Assembly: GCF_040802235.1 (NCBI RefSeq)
Contig: NC_133161.1
Span: 11,735,001 to 11,799,000 of the forward strand
Source: Manis javanica
Taxonomy: Eukaryota > Chordata > Mammalia > Pholidota > Manidae
Length of the DNA stretch: 64,000 nt
Direction of reading: 5' to 3'
In this document: one piece after another, positions 1 through 10,225 of the stretch
Position numbering within the stretch: the stretch's first letter is position 1
Layout: each line of letters begins with the position of its first letter
Made by a program: the position numbers and the translations under genes
The notes under the pieces: generated by a model
The model's database searches: none
What the model saw: only the letters and a program-made list of their open reading frames with translations
Told to the model about the DNA's origin: nothing

Positions 1-559
1 ATATTAATAACAAAACAGTATATAACAAAAGTAAAAACACTAACAACAAAAAACAAAATAACATATTGGAGGAAGTGATGGATGGGTGGCCCCTTGTGAA
101 AGTTTTTAACCCCATCAAAGCACCCCTCCCAATGCCCCAGTATATCAGTGCCCCACCCCGCCCCATATTCCCTGCTCAGTTGCGATCAAGGATAAGTTTT
201 CCAAAGGCTTTTTCCACAAAGGAGTGTCTACCTCCTTAGGTTCACACCACCCCTTTTCTCCCTCAGATTGTGAGCTCCAAGGGTGTAAGAATTACAGAAG
301 CTTCTTCCTCTTTATTTCCTCCCACTACCCACTAGCAGGATCTGCATAATTAATACTTGCTGATCCCTTTATTCCCTAGTTGAATATTTACAAAATACCT
401 GCACATTTCCTAATTATAGTATACTTTGAAGGCACTTTAGAGGATAAAGTGATGGCACCTGTCTTACATGAGCTTGAAGTCCAGTGCTGTCATGGCTACA
501 CAAAAGCAATGTTTGGTAGAAAGAGTCATCTTTTTTGAGAATCAGAAAATGGGAATTTC
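1..559. other. Intergenic, nothing recognised
   Basis: This AT-rich single-copy-looking DNA has no convincing open frame, RNA gene or repeat that I can name. By synteny it lies between TAS2R38 and the MGAM 5' end, but I see no MGAM exon. Confidence 0.5.
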
Positions 560-655
560 ATTGCTCATTCTGTAGGTAACTAGCCAGATGACCTTGGGAA
601 ATTTACTTAAGCTTTCTGGCTCTCAGTTTCCTCATTTACAAATTAAAAAGGTTGA
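560..655 (+). repeat. MIR SINE fragment
   Basis: The core 'atgaccttgggaaatttactt' followed by 'ctcagtttcctcatttacaa' is the diagnostic MIR core in sense orientation. It is an ancient mammalian-wide SINE and has diverged substantially. Confidence 0.8.
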
Positions 656-864
656 ATGAGAAGAGCCACAAAATTCATACCAGTGTCTAATATTTCATTT
701 CTGAGTGAGTCACACAAACTGCATGCTCCTTTACCCCTCCTTTCCACAGAAAATGCCTGTGCTAAACATTTCACTCCTATTTTCCTTCTACTTTTTATTC
801 CTAAGTTCTCCTTCTCAGCACAGAGAGCCCGCTAAATACAGCATGAGAAGCCTTAAGCTGGATT

Positions 865-1020
865 CCCGGCCCTCCCGTCTCTGCGGTGCTAGGCAAAAGA
901 ATTTCCTTAACTCCCTTAGGCTTAATTTTCTTTTCTATAAAAATGGAACTAAAAATGTCAGCAGTTTTCATTACCTATTGTCATCTGCATATTGTGAGAA
1001 TCAAATAAAAACACTTAAAA
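865..1020 (+). repeat. MIR-like fragment carrying arm A of an inverted repeat
   Basis: A MIR-like core (aggcaaaagaatttccttaact ... tataaaaatgg ... gagaatcaaat) is recognisable. Bases 921-1010 match the reverse complement of 1795-1884 with only four mismatches. That is far too similar for two independent MIR copies, so this tract has been duplicated or gene-converted recently. The open frame across it is a by-product of the repeat, not a gene. Confidence 0.6.
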
Positions 1021-1769
1021 TAATAAAGCGTCATATATCATTATTTTTTATTTACCATGGAGAAATAGTGGGTGCTGGGTACGAAATAGCACGTTCCTAA
1101 GAAACCTGTCAATCCCACTTGCGGAGTGTGGCACGTGCCCCCGTCGGGGCCCTGAGAAGCACCAGCTGTGTCTTCCTGGCGCCTTTCCTCATGAGCCTGT
1201 TCTGATACAACCTCCTATCTGCTAAGTGCTTTATGGGCCCCGCTTTAGGTGATGCGCACGTTGCCTGAGGCACAGGTGCAGAAAGCTAGGAAGAAACAAG
1301 GGGAGCATGGGCAGGAGTTGTACCATTCAAGGCCCCCTTTTCTCTGCCAACCATTCACTGCTCCTCTCCCAGCTGCCTTGTCTGCTCAAAAAGCACTTCT
1401 CCCCTCTTCCCTCAGGCTTTAGTTCAAGGGAAACTTGAGTCCTCAACTCAACCTTACTGTTTGAGATTTCCTTACAGCTTCATTCTCCACCCAAGCAAGG
1501 AGACCTCACACAAACCCCACATCGCCTCAGACAGAGGCAGCCTGCCTCGGCCTCTGCCCCAGGGTTAAATGACAAGCCGGTCTGCTTCTCCCACACTAAG
1601 GAGAATCGCTGTTTGTCAAGGTAATGCCCTCTTACTCTGCAAAAGGAAACGGGGCTGTACCTTTCCCTACAAAGACTGCCTTGTATTTTATAAAATAAAT
1701 TACCCAGCTCTAATCTTTCTTATTACCCACCCTGTACCCAATACCTCACATTCCTCAAGGTTTTATAAG
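1021..1769. other. Intergenic spacer between inverted-repeat arms
   Basis: The stretch is moderately GC-rich with no recognised gene or repeat. It forms most of the 784-bp spacer between the two 90-bp arms. Confidence 0.5.
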
Positions 1770-1925
1770 ATATCCCATAATATCTTTTATTTTTTTTTAT
1801 TTGATTCTCACAATATGCAGATGACAATAGGTAATGATAACAGCTGACATTTTTAGTTCCATTTTTATAGATAAGAAAATTAATGCATGAAAATTCCGTA
1901 ACCTTCCGTGCCTGATACAACTAAA
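1770..1925 (-). repeat. MIR-like fragment carrying arm B of an inverted repeat
   Basis: This is the reverse-strand counterpart of the 865-1020 fragment. Bases 1795-1884 are the arm. Outside those 90 bp the two fragments match only weakly, as expected of old MIR flanks. Confidence 0.6.
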
Positions 1926-2399
1926 CTAACTAATGACGTAGAATGATCTCTCATCTTCACTGACAAGGAGAGGGGTTATCAGAATACCTATGGAAGTGAC
2001 CATGTCTCCTTCTCTTTGGTGGTTGCTAATAGTTGTGACATAGGAGATTGTTTATTTAAATTTTTCCAAAGGCTTATTAACATACCGTGTTAGACACTAT
2101 GAAGAAAAAGGCACATACCCATTGCTAGTCAATAAATGCCATATGCTTAGTGAAGATTTGGCAAAGGCTGTTAAAATTACTTACACCCATAATCTGGAAT
2201 TCCACTTATAGAAATTTAGTTCATAAATGTACTTGCACATGTGGGAAGCAATGTATATCCAAAGGTTTTCCATTATAACATGACATATAACACATATAAC
2301 AGCAAAAGACTGAGAATAGTGTAAATATCCATAGAGAAGACAGTAAAATGTGCAATAAATAAATTTCCATGTTGTTCAAGATCATGATACAGAGATTTT
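1926..2399. other. Intergenic, nothing recognised
   Basis: AT-rich sequence without a credible coding frame or named repeat. Confidence 0.4.
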
Positions 2400-2918
2400 T
2401 TTCTAAAGGCCACAAATCCTTTGACACTCCTCCCTTCAAGAGGCGGAGCCAAGCCCCCATCTCCCGGTCCCTGGGAGCGGCCAGGACTAAGTAGCTCACT
2501 TCTAACAGAGCGCGGGAAAGAGGAAGGCGTGGGGCACCCAAGACGAGGTTATAAAAGGCCTTACAGTTTTTTCCTTCCTCTTTCTTTGGGATCACTTCCT
2601 TGCTCTTTTTCTTGGGTCATTTCTTGGAGAAGCTAGATGCCATGTCACAATAACATTCAAGCAAGCCTATGGAAATTTCCAGCAACCAGCCAGACACTGA
2701 GGCTTTTAGCCAGCAGCCCAGTGAGTGAGGCATCTCACCTGCCTGCAGCCCTTGGCAACGTCGTGGCTGCAACCGCATGAGAGGTCTTGAGCCAGAACCA
2801 CCCATCTAAGCTGCTCCCATATCCCTAATGCACAGAAACTGTGAGATAATAAATGTTTATTGTTTCACACTGTTAAATATTGGGGTAATTTGTTACTCAG
2901 CAATAGATGATTAGTACT
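2400..2918 (+). mobile_element. LTR-like fossil, MLT1/ERVL-MaLR type suspected
   Basis: The stretch has a family-typical order: a 'ggagccaagcccccatctcc'-like start, a 'gttataaaaggcc' core, 'aactgtgagataataaatg' and an end 'cagcaatagatgattagtac'. I associate this pattern with old eutherian MaLR solo LTRs, but an L1 3' end was also considered. It is an old, broken fossil. The short frames inside it are not genes. Confidence 0.4.
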
Positions 2919-3329
2919 TCAAGGTAAATATGGCTTTTGAATAATACATCATTTGCATTTTTAAAAAATCTGTTGGCCTCTTATCAGAAGTCCTTTGTGT
3001 CATGCATTCAAATATGGTTACCTGCTCTATGGAACAATAATAATTATTTCCTAGCTATAGAAGAAAAGTGTTTCCTTAAGCCTTACGAAAAAATAAAACA
3101 CTCATCAGTATCCTGATTGATCTTCCTGAATTGCAGAGATCATGATGGTGAACCTACACTCTCAGGAATACAATTCAGGAAAAATTAAGATCAAGAAAAA
3201 TGGCAAAAAGAAAATCGAATAAGGAAGTAATTTAAATAGCTTTCTTTAAAAGAAATGTTCTTAAAAAACTGCTACTTGGAGTCTGTCATCAATCTTTGAA
3301 TATTCTATTTAACATGACAGACATAAACT

Positions 3330-3585
3330 GCAGTTTTAATGAAGATGCTAACAGCTAACAATGACTGAATATGCTAAGAAGTTACATAATTTGTTGCATG
3401 CAATCCTCATAACTATCCCAAGTTAGTTGGTGCTACCAGCTCCACTTTCAGATGTGGATATTAGGCTTCACCAAGGTCAAATAACCTGCCTGATGACACA
3501 CAGCTGACAAGGAGCAAAGCCACAGTTTGAACACCTGCCCTTTGGACTCCACAGCCAAACTTTCAACCACTACTTTCTATTCTGT
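3330..3585 (-). repeat. MIR SINE fragment
   Basis: The segments 'gcatgcaatcctcataacta', 'caccaaggtcaaataacctg' and 'acacagctgacaagg' are the antisense MIR core. The copy is ancient and diverged. Confidence 0.75.
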
Positions 3586-3659
3586 GCTATAATACCCCAT
3601 ATTGTACACCAGCTTAGGCTTTTTGTGAGATTGCGGTTTTATCAAATAGTGTCTGGGTC

Positions 3660-3850
3660 ATCAACCAAATACCTAGAATGTGTATAGTACTAGGTTAGGA
3701 CTTATTTCATTTAGTCCTCACAACACTTTACAAGCAGGACCATTATCCCCATTTTGCAAATTGTTAACTGAGCCTGATAGAGGCTAGGTTGCTCAAGGTC
3801 CAGACCTCACAGCCAGACCCCAAACCAAGCAATCTGAGTCTAAAGTCAGC
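3660..3850 (-). repeat. MIR SINE fragment
   Basis: 'tagtcctcacaacactttac' and 'attatccccattttgcaaat' are typical of antisense MIR. It lies next to, but is separate from, the preceding copy. Confidence 0.75.
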
Positions 3851-4194
3851 TTCCACAGGTGTGATGCAAATGCAGAAAACTTACATATTCATGAATAATC
3901 AAGTTTCCAAATTAAGAGGAGGTGGGATATGAGAGATGCCTGGGTCCTTCCAAAGACAGCTGTGGAGTTAGAAGGTTTATGGAAAGAGAAGGAACTAAAA
4001 TTCTGCCACATTTCAGTCTCCATGGCACCTGGGGGATGTGAATGCTTGTGGAGGCATCTAGAGCAGGCTCCACTCAAGTTGATCGCCTACAGCACTGATT
4101 CAGATTCTGTGAGACCGAGGAGAATGAGCAGCTAATGCACCACATTGCCCGGGTTTATTCATCAGTGAGTATCAATGCTGTCTTTGGGGCAATG

Positions 4195-4470
4195 GGAGAT
4201 TGGACTGCAGTTTATTTATTCACTCATCAATTATTTATGAAGCTCCACAATGTGTGAAGCATTGTCAGGAGCTGGTTATACAACAACAAAACAGATAAAA
4301 ATTCTTGCTCTCATGGGACCATGTTCTTATGGGTGGTAAAAAGAGATAATCAACAAAATAAATATATGACAGGTTACACTGTGATAGGTACTATAGAGAG
4401 AAATAAAGTGGGGATGGAGAGAAAGAATGTGGGGGTGATGGCTGCACTTTTAATCAGGCTGGTCAGGGAA
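4195..4470 (-). repeat. L2 LINE 3' fragment, antisense
   Basis: It begins with the antisense L2 terminus ('tcattcactcatcaattatt') and continues through the 'cttgctctcatgggacc' segment. It is an ancient fossil. The 139-codon frame at 4321-4740 that starts within it has no recognisable protein family. Confidence 0.65.
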
Positions 4471-4984
4471 AGTCTCCTGAGAAGGTGTAAATTATTACTG
4501 TACATAAAACATGCAGGTTCCAACAGTAATTCTCCTCTTGGATTAAAATATTTATATGAATTATTGCCAATACTCATTTTCCTGGTAACTGTTATAGTTA
4601 TTTTAGGCAAAGTAGATGGAGAAAAACCAGGTGGTGCCCCAAATTACTGCAATGGCTATCTGATTAATTTGGGAAAACTGAATAATCAACGTGTTTTTTC
4701 TGACTTTTATCCAGAGTCTGGTTTGTGTATGGCAATCTAAGCCTTTCTCTTAAAAATCTTTTGATAACAAAAGGCAATCTAGGGCGGAAGAGGGTTAGTT
4801 TTCAGAAAGTGAGCGTAATTTGCAAAGAGGACGTCAGCAAGGAGTGGCTATTCCTCAAAAATCCTGGGCAAAATTTACCTTTAGGGGTGAAATAAGGCTT
4901 GGCCCATTGTCTCCCAGCTTCTTAGAGAACGGGAAGGAAAAAAGTAGCTGAAGGCCTTCTGTCATCTTTTTCTCTTGCAGGTCT

Positions 4985-5115
4985 GGTTACATCCGAAGTG
5001 GAGAGATTTAAAAGCCAGCTCTAATCCTGCTTAGATGTGTGAGCTTGGAGAAACTGCTTAACCCCAACAGGCCTCAGTTTCCCCATCTGAACCACAAAGG
5101 GATAATCCTCAGAAG
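4985..5115 (+). repeat. MIR SINE fragment
   Basis: A sense MIR core is visible in 'gtgagcttggagaaactgct' and 'cctcagtttccccatctgaa'. Confidence 0.75.
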
Positions 5116-6734
5116 ACAGCTATGTCCTCCTGTGACCCCAGCCCCAGGTGTAGGCTTATCTTTCTCATCACATTCTGCAGCTACTACCTCGTGATCCAAT
5201 CTTAAATGGAAAACTAACCCCCTCTACTCATTAATATTCCATGCTTCTAGTTTGTAAAGTAACTTTACTAGCTCATTGAACCCCATTTGTGAGAAAATGC
5301 CCAATAATAAACAATCACCGGCATCATGGGTACACGTGAGTGAAGTGATGCACTTGCAACGGGGGGACAGAATAGAGCGTCCCTCCACTTCATCTGGTCC
5401 CTCAGAGCACTTGGGCCCTGCCCAGCACTGCAAACCGAAGACCTCCTCCCTCCTCCCTGCCCACCACACAAACTCTCCCTATTCTGCAGACACCAGAGCA
5501 ACCGTTTGGAGATCAGGAGGCCCTGCTGGCACATGCACCCAACACGTTTTTATTTTAAGTTTTCCCAAGGACGGGCCAGCCACAACCCATCATCTCCCCC
5601 TCTTCCCCCAGGGCACTCCCACTCTATTTCTCTTAGCAGCTTCCTTCCAGACTCCACCTGCATCTCTCACACCGCTCACCAGTGCACGCACACATCCCAG
5701 CACTTCACTCGCACCCTTAGGCTCTTCCCTTTAATTCTTCATTTGATCAGTAAGGTCCCAGACTCACAGGGACAGTAATAGATTTCTCAGCTTCCTGCCT
5801 GCCATGGAGTCTCTAAATACTGCCTCCTCAGTTCCAACTCTGTGTCCTTTTAGAAGGAAGGTCCCAAAACACTCTCAGCTAACTCCCAAATTATAATCCC
5901 TTTCCCTCACTTCCCCCAAATCATCTCCCGAATCAGAAAGAATTTCTACCAGGTGCATCACCCCAAATATTCAATCATTCATCTCACCACACACAGAGAC
6001 ACACACAACACAGGTTTAGGCTTGTAGATGGTCAGAGGACCACACATACACACGCACAGAACCCAAAGAAAAAGATAAATGCCTTGAATTTTGCTTGGTG
6101 AGGAGATGTGTGTAAATTTGTGTGTAATATTTCTGCCCGTGTTTAAGATATTGACAAGGACGTTTTGAAGAAAGGGGATCAGATCAGCACAGGGCCACAC
6201 AGCACATCTGGAGCCATAAATGAACACAGATTATAAGCATACCTCACCACCTCCCGCCGCGCGGTGCTCTCTGAAGGGCGGCCTGGTAATAACTAACGCG
6301 GAGCGCAGTCTGCAGAAAGCCACCCCAGCCCGGGTGGGTGGTTACTGCTCATGGATTCCACGTGCAGAGACTGCCCAGCTGCATTCCCAGGCTCGCATTT
6401 GCTAGTTAATTAGTAATCATGGTCTTCCTCTGAGGAGAACATTGCGAAGAACTTAAGCAAGAAGCGGCCACTTTGACCCCGCAAGCCCGTCCAGGCACCG
6501 ACTGTTTACTCAGCAGCGCAGCTCCACGGGCTGGTGGAAGGGCGGAACTGGCTGGCTGTGGAGACCATGAGGAGCAAAGAACCCACCCAGTGTCCCAGAA
6601 CAGCCCCCTCTCCCAGTAACCTCCAATCAGTCAGGAGCCTGTTGACATTTACTAGCACAATCTGCTGATTTGAGTTTGCAAGAGATCGTTTAGAAAATGT
6701 TTCTGAAATAGTTTTATTCTTTGCTGTCTCTAAA
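5116..6734. other. Intergenic, partly GC- and CA-rich
   Basis: The stretch holds short CA-rich tracts near 5985-6055 and a small CpG-bearing patch near 6255-6345. No coding frame here has recognisable protein character. The overlapping frames at 5276-5734 look like chance products of low stop density in GC-rich DNA. Confidence 0.45.
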
Positions 6735-7235
6735 ATAGTTATCCCAAACTTTTCTGAGCTAGAGACCCTTTGACAGTCTGGCGCCCCCTATGGGCCTCTC
6801 TTAGAATTAACGTTTTTAAATTCATGACATAAACTATGTAAGGATACAAAGGAAATCAATCCCATTGAATTAACTAGAATATTTTTAAATTGCTATATAG
6901 TAACACATGTGCTTCTTTAATGATATAGTGACTAACCAACTTAGCAACAGGTCTAATAGCTATTGCAGTTTCAAAATAATGCTAAGTGTAACACTAGCTC
7001 AAGATTATCTTCAAAGTCTGATATAAAAATAATGTAGTCTCTCTTGGAAACAAATTCTAAGGTACCACTAACACTATTGTGGTTTGTGGCCTAACTTTAT
7101 AGTTAACAGGCATACTAAATTCCAGTTAGATTTTAGTAATGGAAGAGACATAAATATTTTCTTCTTCCAAGTGTGCTTGCTCTCCGAATTATATGAACAG
7201 ATGCCAGGTTAAGAACTCTGCTCTATCACTAGGCG
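6735..7235 (+). mobile_element. hAT-type nonautonomous DNA transposon fossil
   Basis: The sequence runs from 'caaacttttctgagctagag' through 'ggatacaaaggaaatcaatc' to 'ccaggttaagaactctgctc'. The terminal 'ttaagaac..ctgct' motif resembles hAT/Charlie-type ends. It is an old, internally deleted element with no transposase. The exact subfamily was not assigned. Confidence 0.5.
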
Positions 7236-8094
7236 GAACCCTCCCCCAGTGTAGGGCAGTGTTCTCCCCTCTGTGTCATTCCAAGTGTGATGGGTAAACC
7301 TGTTTCTGCCAGTCCTCAAGGAAATAAGTACTAAAATAGAGGTTAAGTCTTTAGAAGCTGTCACTGCAACATGAGAGAGTAAATTCTTTTAATACTAATT
7401 ACACATAATTACTATTAAAATATGGAGCTTGCATTTGTATATATCTGGTTTTAATTTATTTTTCTCATAATTTATTTTATATAAAATTTACATGTTTTGG
7501 TCTGTGACATACTGGAAATAAAAAAAAAAAAAGAATTCCTTCACTTTCACTTTACCACTGATAGTTTTAAAAGCCCTGCTCAGCTGCTGTTATTCCCAGA
7601 CAATTGATTTTATGAGCCAGTGAAAAGCAGGAAAAATTGGGGCCAAGGGACCTGAATTTATAAACGGTGTATATCATCTGGAAAAACTCCACAGAAGTCA
7701 CCATCCATTATCACTGTCATTTCATAGTGCCTGTTAGGCTATTAAAATGGAATCAATACATCTTTTTGAAAAGTTCACTTCCTTGTCCTATTTTCTCAAC
7801 AACCACCAATGTAATGTCAAGAATCAGCAAAGCCTGCAGCCCAGATTTTGGGAACCCTGACCTTCTGAGTTTCTTTGGCATCATAAAGTCAAGGAAGTTA
7901 GAGCCAAGGGAAAGGAAAGGAATACTGATGTGTGTGGAGGCCGGCCGGGTACCACGGCCTTTCAGCTACATTACCGTATGGATAGCCCCAAAGGCCCACC
8001 AACTGCAAGGGTCGGAACTGCCGTCCGAGGGCTCGTCTCCTCACATTAGAGCCCACGGTGAGCTGCACAGCTCCGTATTACCTGGGGAGGACCA
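7236..8094. other. Intergenic with one A-run
   Basis: AT-rich DNA with an A-run near 7519-7532, which could mark the tail of a degraded retroposon. No gene was recognised. The 144-codon frame at 7667-8101 shows no domain. Confidence 0.4.
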
Positions 8095-8190
8095 AGTATA
8101 GCACCTCACTTTACAGATGAAGAAGCTGGGACCCAGGAGTCTCATGAGGTTTGCACAGGTGCAATCATGAGACTAAAAGGTCCAGATCTG
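8095..8190 (-). repeat. MIR SINE fragment, antisense
   Basis: 'cactttacagatgaagaagc' is the antisense MIR hallmark. Another copy in the opposite orientation follows directly. Confidence 0.6.
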
Positions 8191-8365
8191 AAGTCAGGCA
8201 GACCTGAATTTGATGCCCAGCTCTGTCTACTGGCTGGGAAAGCATTGCCGAGGATGCCTCGGTTTCCTTAACATAAAGAAGATAACAATGGTAACTATCC
8301 AATCAAATTATAAAGATTAAATAATATAATCACCAAGCACCTCCTTTGCACAAGACCCTGTACTG
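8185..8365 (+). repeat. MIR SINE fragment, sense
   Basis: 'gcatgcctcggtttccttaa'-like core with 'attaaataatataatcacca' downstream. A head-to-head MIR pair is formed with the preceding fragment. Confidence 0.6.
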
Positions 8366-8754
8366 CACACTGATGTCTGTGACGTTGCCTGACCCAGCAT
8401 TAACCCCTGGGTTCAAAAAAGAGATGGTTCAGGCCAGATCACAGCACAAGGACTGTGGTGCCTGCAGTGGTTTGCTGCCATGGTGACACAGCCGGCCCTG
8501 GCTCTGAGGATCTCAGAAAACATGTCTATTTGGGAGCCAGGGAGGCTGTGCAAATGGAAGGGCCAGCAGGGTGAGGACAAAACCTCCACCTCCCATCGTC
8601 CAGCCACCACCCTCACCCAGAAGTCATGACCCCCGTCTGGGGCATACATCAGCTCCTGTGCCACCTCCATGCTGGAGCCCCTGAAAACTCAGTAACCACT
8701 TGCTAAACACAAGCCACTTCGGCACACAGCTGCACACGGGCACTCTAAACTTGC

Positions 8755-8895
8755 CACTATCAGAACGACAGTGACTCCAACATTCACGGGATGCTTGCTA
8801 TGACCTATGCATTGTGTGAAATGATTCACATGCATGATTTCTTTCCTCCTAACTTACACTTGAGGATCCTATTCTGACTACGCAGCTGAGGGGTA
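8755..8895 (-). repeat. Possible MIR fragment
   Basis: 'attgtgtgaaatgattcaca' through 'tacgcagctgaggggtaagc' follows antisense MIR spacing, but the copy is very diverged. Confidence 0.4.
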
Positions 8896-9164
8896 AGCTG
8901 AATGCCAGCGTGTGTTCTCCATCCTCCTAGCACTGAACCGGCGTTAACAGACTCTCCTGTCCCAGAATAAAATCCCTATAGAAAATAAGATGCTCATCTG
9001 TCTGGATTTTTCCAACAATAGACTGTGGGTGGATGAGATGACCCTGAAAGTGTCTCCAGTAGGCTATTGACCTAAAGCAGTTGAATATGACATTGAAGCC
9101 AAAATAAATCATTTCTTGGGGAGTGTTTCCATGTTAAATCTTTGATGGTGGTTTAGTGGTCCCT

Positions 9165-9345
9165 GATATGGTGGCAGAAAGAGCCAGGGTTTGAATATCA
9201 GACTCAATACTTACTTACTACAGACCTTGGGTGATCATTTAAATTCTCTGCAGCTCAACTGCCTTCTCTGTAAATTGGGGATGACAATATACATGACGAT
9301 ATGATTTTGAGCCTAAGTTGAAACAGTAAGTACTTGACATCCAAT
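9165..9345 (+). repeat. MIR SINE fragment
   Basis: 'accttgggtgatcatttaaa', 'actgccttctctgtaaattg' and 'gggatgacaatatacatgac' give a sense MIR core and downstream region. Confidence 0.7.
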
Positions 9346-9629
9346 GTCAATTTCCCAGGCTACTCCAACTGATCTTTGCTGAAAATAAGGTTAAATAAAT
9401 CCAGCAAGCAGTGCCATTAGCTTCAGTTCTGTTAAGAACTCTCTCCCTCCAGCTCAACCCCCAGGAGGAGCCTCAGTGGAGGGCGGGGCTGGGGAAGGTG
9501 GGCTCTGCCATCCGTGGACGTCCACGGACAAGCAAGGGCGACAGTGCCTCCCACCCGGGGCTCATGCCACAGGCCACCCGGTGAGCCGGCCTCACCCAGC
9601 CGGTCCCACAGCACTCTACCCGACCCACA

Positions 9630-9710
9630 CAGACACGCATGCATGCACACACGCACACCAGCACACCACATCCCAGCACTCTACTCACACTCACAAGCAC
9701 ATGCATCTGT
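9630..9710. repeat. CA-rich simple sequence
   Basis: Imperfect CA/GCA low-complexity tract. It creates long overlapping stop-poor frames on both strands around 9430-9890, which I do not regard as genes. Confidence 0.7.
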
Positions 9711-9934
9711 ACCCCTTCCTGTCACAAACCATCTCTTAGTCTCCACAGCTGGCAAACTTCAAATTGTACCTCTTTCTTTTTTATTGCAGCCAAGTTGGTT
9801 TTCCTTCTTTTGTTCCAAATATAAAAGCTCTTTGCATTGTTTGGGGCAGGAGAAATGTGAAGAGGAAGGGGAGAGTACCAGTGGCTCGCACTGAAGGTTA
9901 CAGCACTTCCTTCTCTTGCGAGACACCTCTTACC

Positions 9935-9956
9935 CTTCCTTCCTTCCTTCCTTTCC
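9935..9956 (+). repeat. (CTTC)n microsatellite
   Basis: A short run of tandem 'ttcc' units. Confidence 0.7.
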
Positions 9957-10039
9957 TACCTCTTGCCCCCACCCCAGGAACGCGTGCACGCACAGGTACA
10001 AGTCCAAGTAGAGAGCTATTAGGAATAATGCACTATCTA

Positions 10040-10225
10040 GTGTTCACACAATAGTAATAAAACTTTACCTTTGTATAACACCTTGCAGTTTTCAGAGCAC
10101 TTTAATCTGTATTATCTCTTTAATAGGCCAGGTATTTTTAATCCCCATGTATAAATAAGGAAACCAGGAAAAATGACCTGCTAAAGGTCACTCAAATGGT
10201 GGAGTCGAACTTGTACTAATTTAAC
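10040..10225 (-). repeat. MIR-family fragment, antisense
   Basis: 'gtattatctctttaataggc', 'aatccccatgtataaataag' and 'aaaggtcactcaaatggtgg' fit antisense MIR. Confidence 0.6.

Noticed and set aside
705-1100. 131-codon frame sharing a peptide with the minus frame at 1723-1920
   Set aside because: The shared peptide comes from the 90-bp inverted repeat in MIR-like DNA; both frames start at GTG and have no domain.
5276-5734. 152-codon plus frame overlapping two minus frames
   Set aside because: GC-rich stretch of low stop density with Pro/Ser/Thr-rich translation, no domain and no splice context.
9432-9894. Six overlapping frames of 77-126 codons
   Set aside because: Produced by CA-rich low-complexity sequence lacking stops on both strands.
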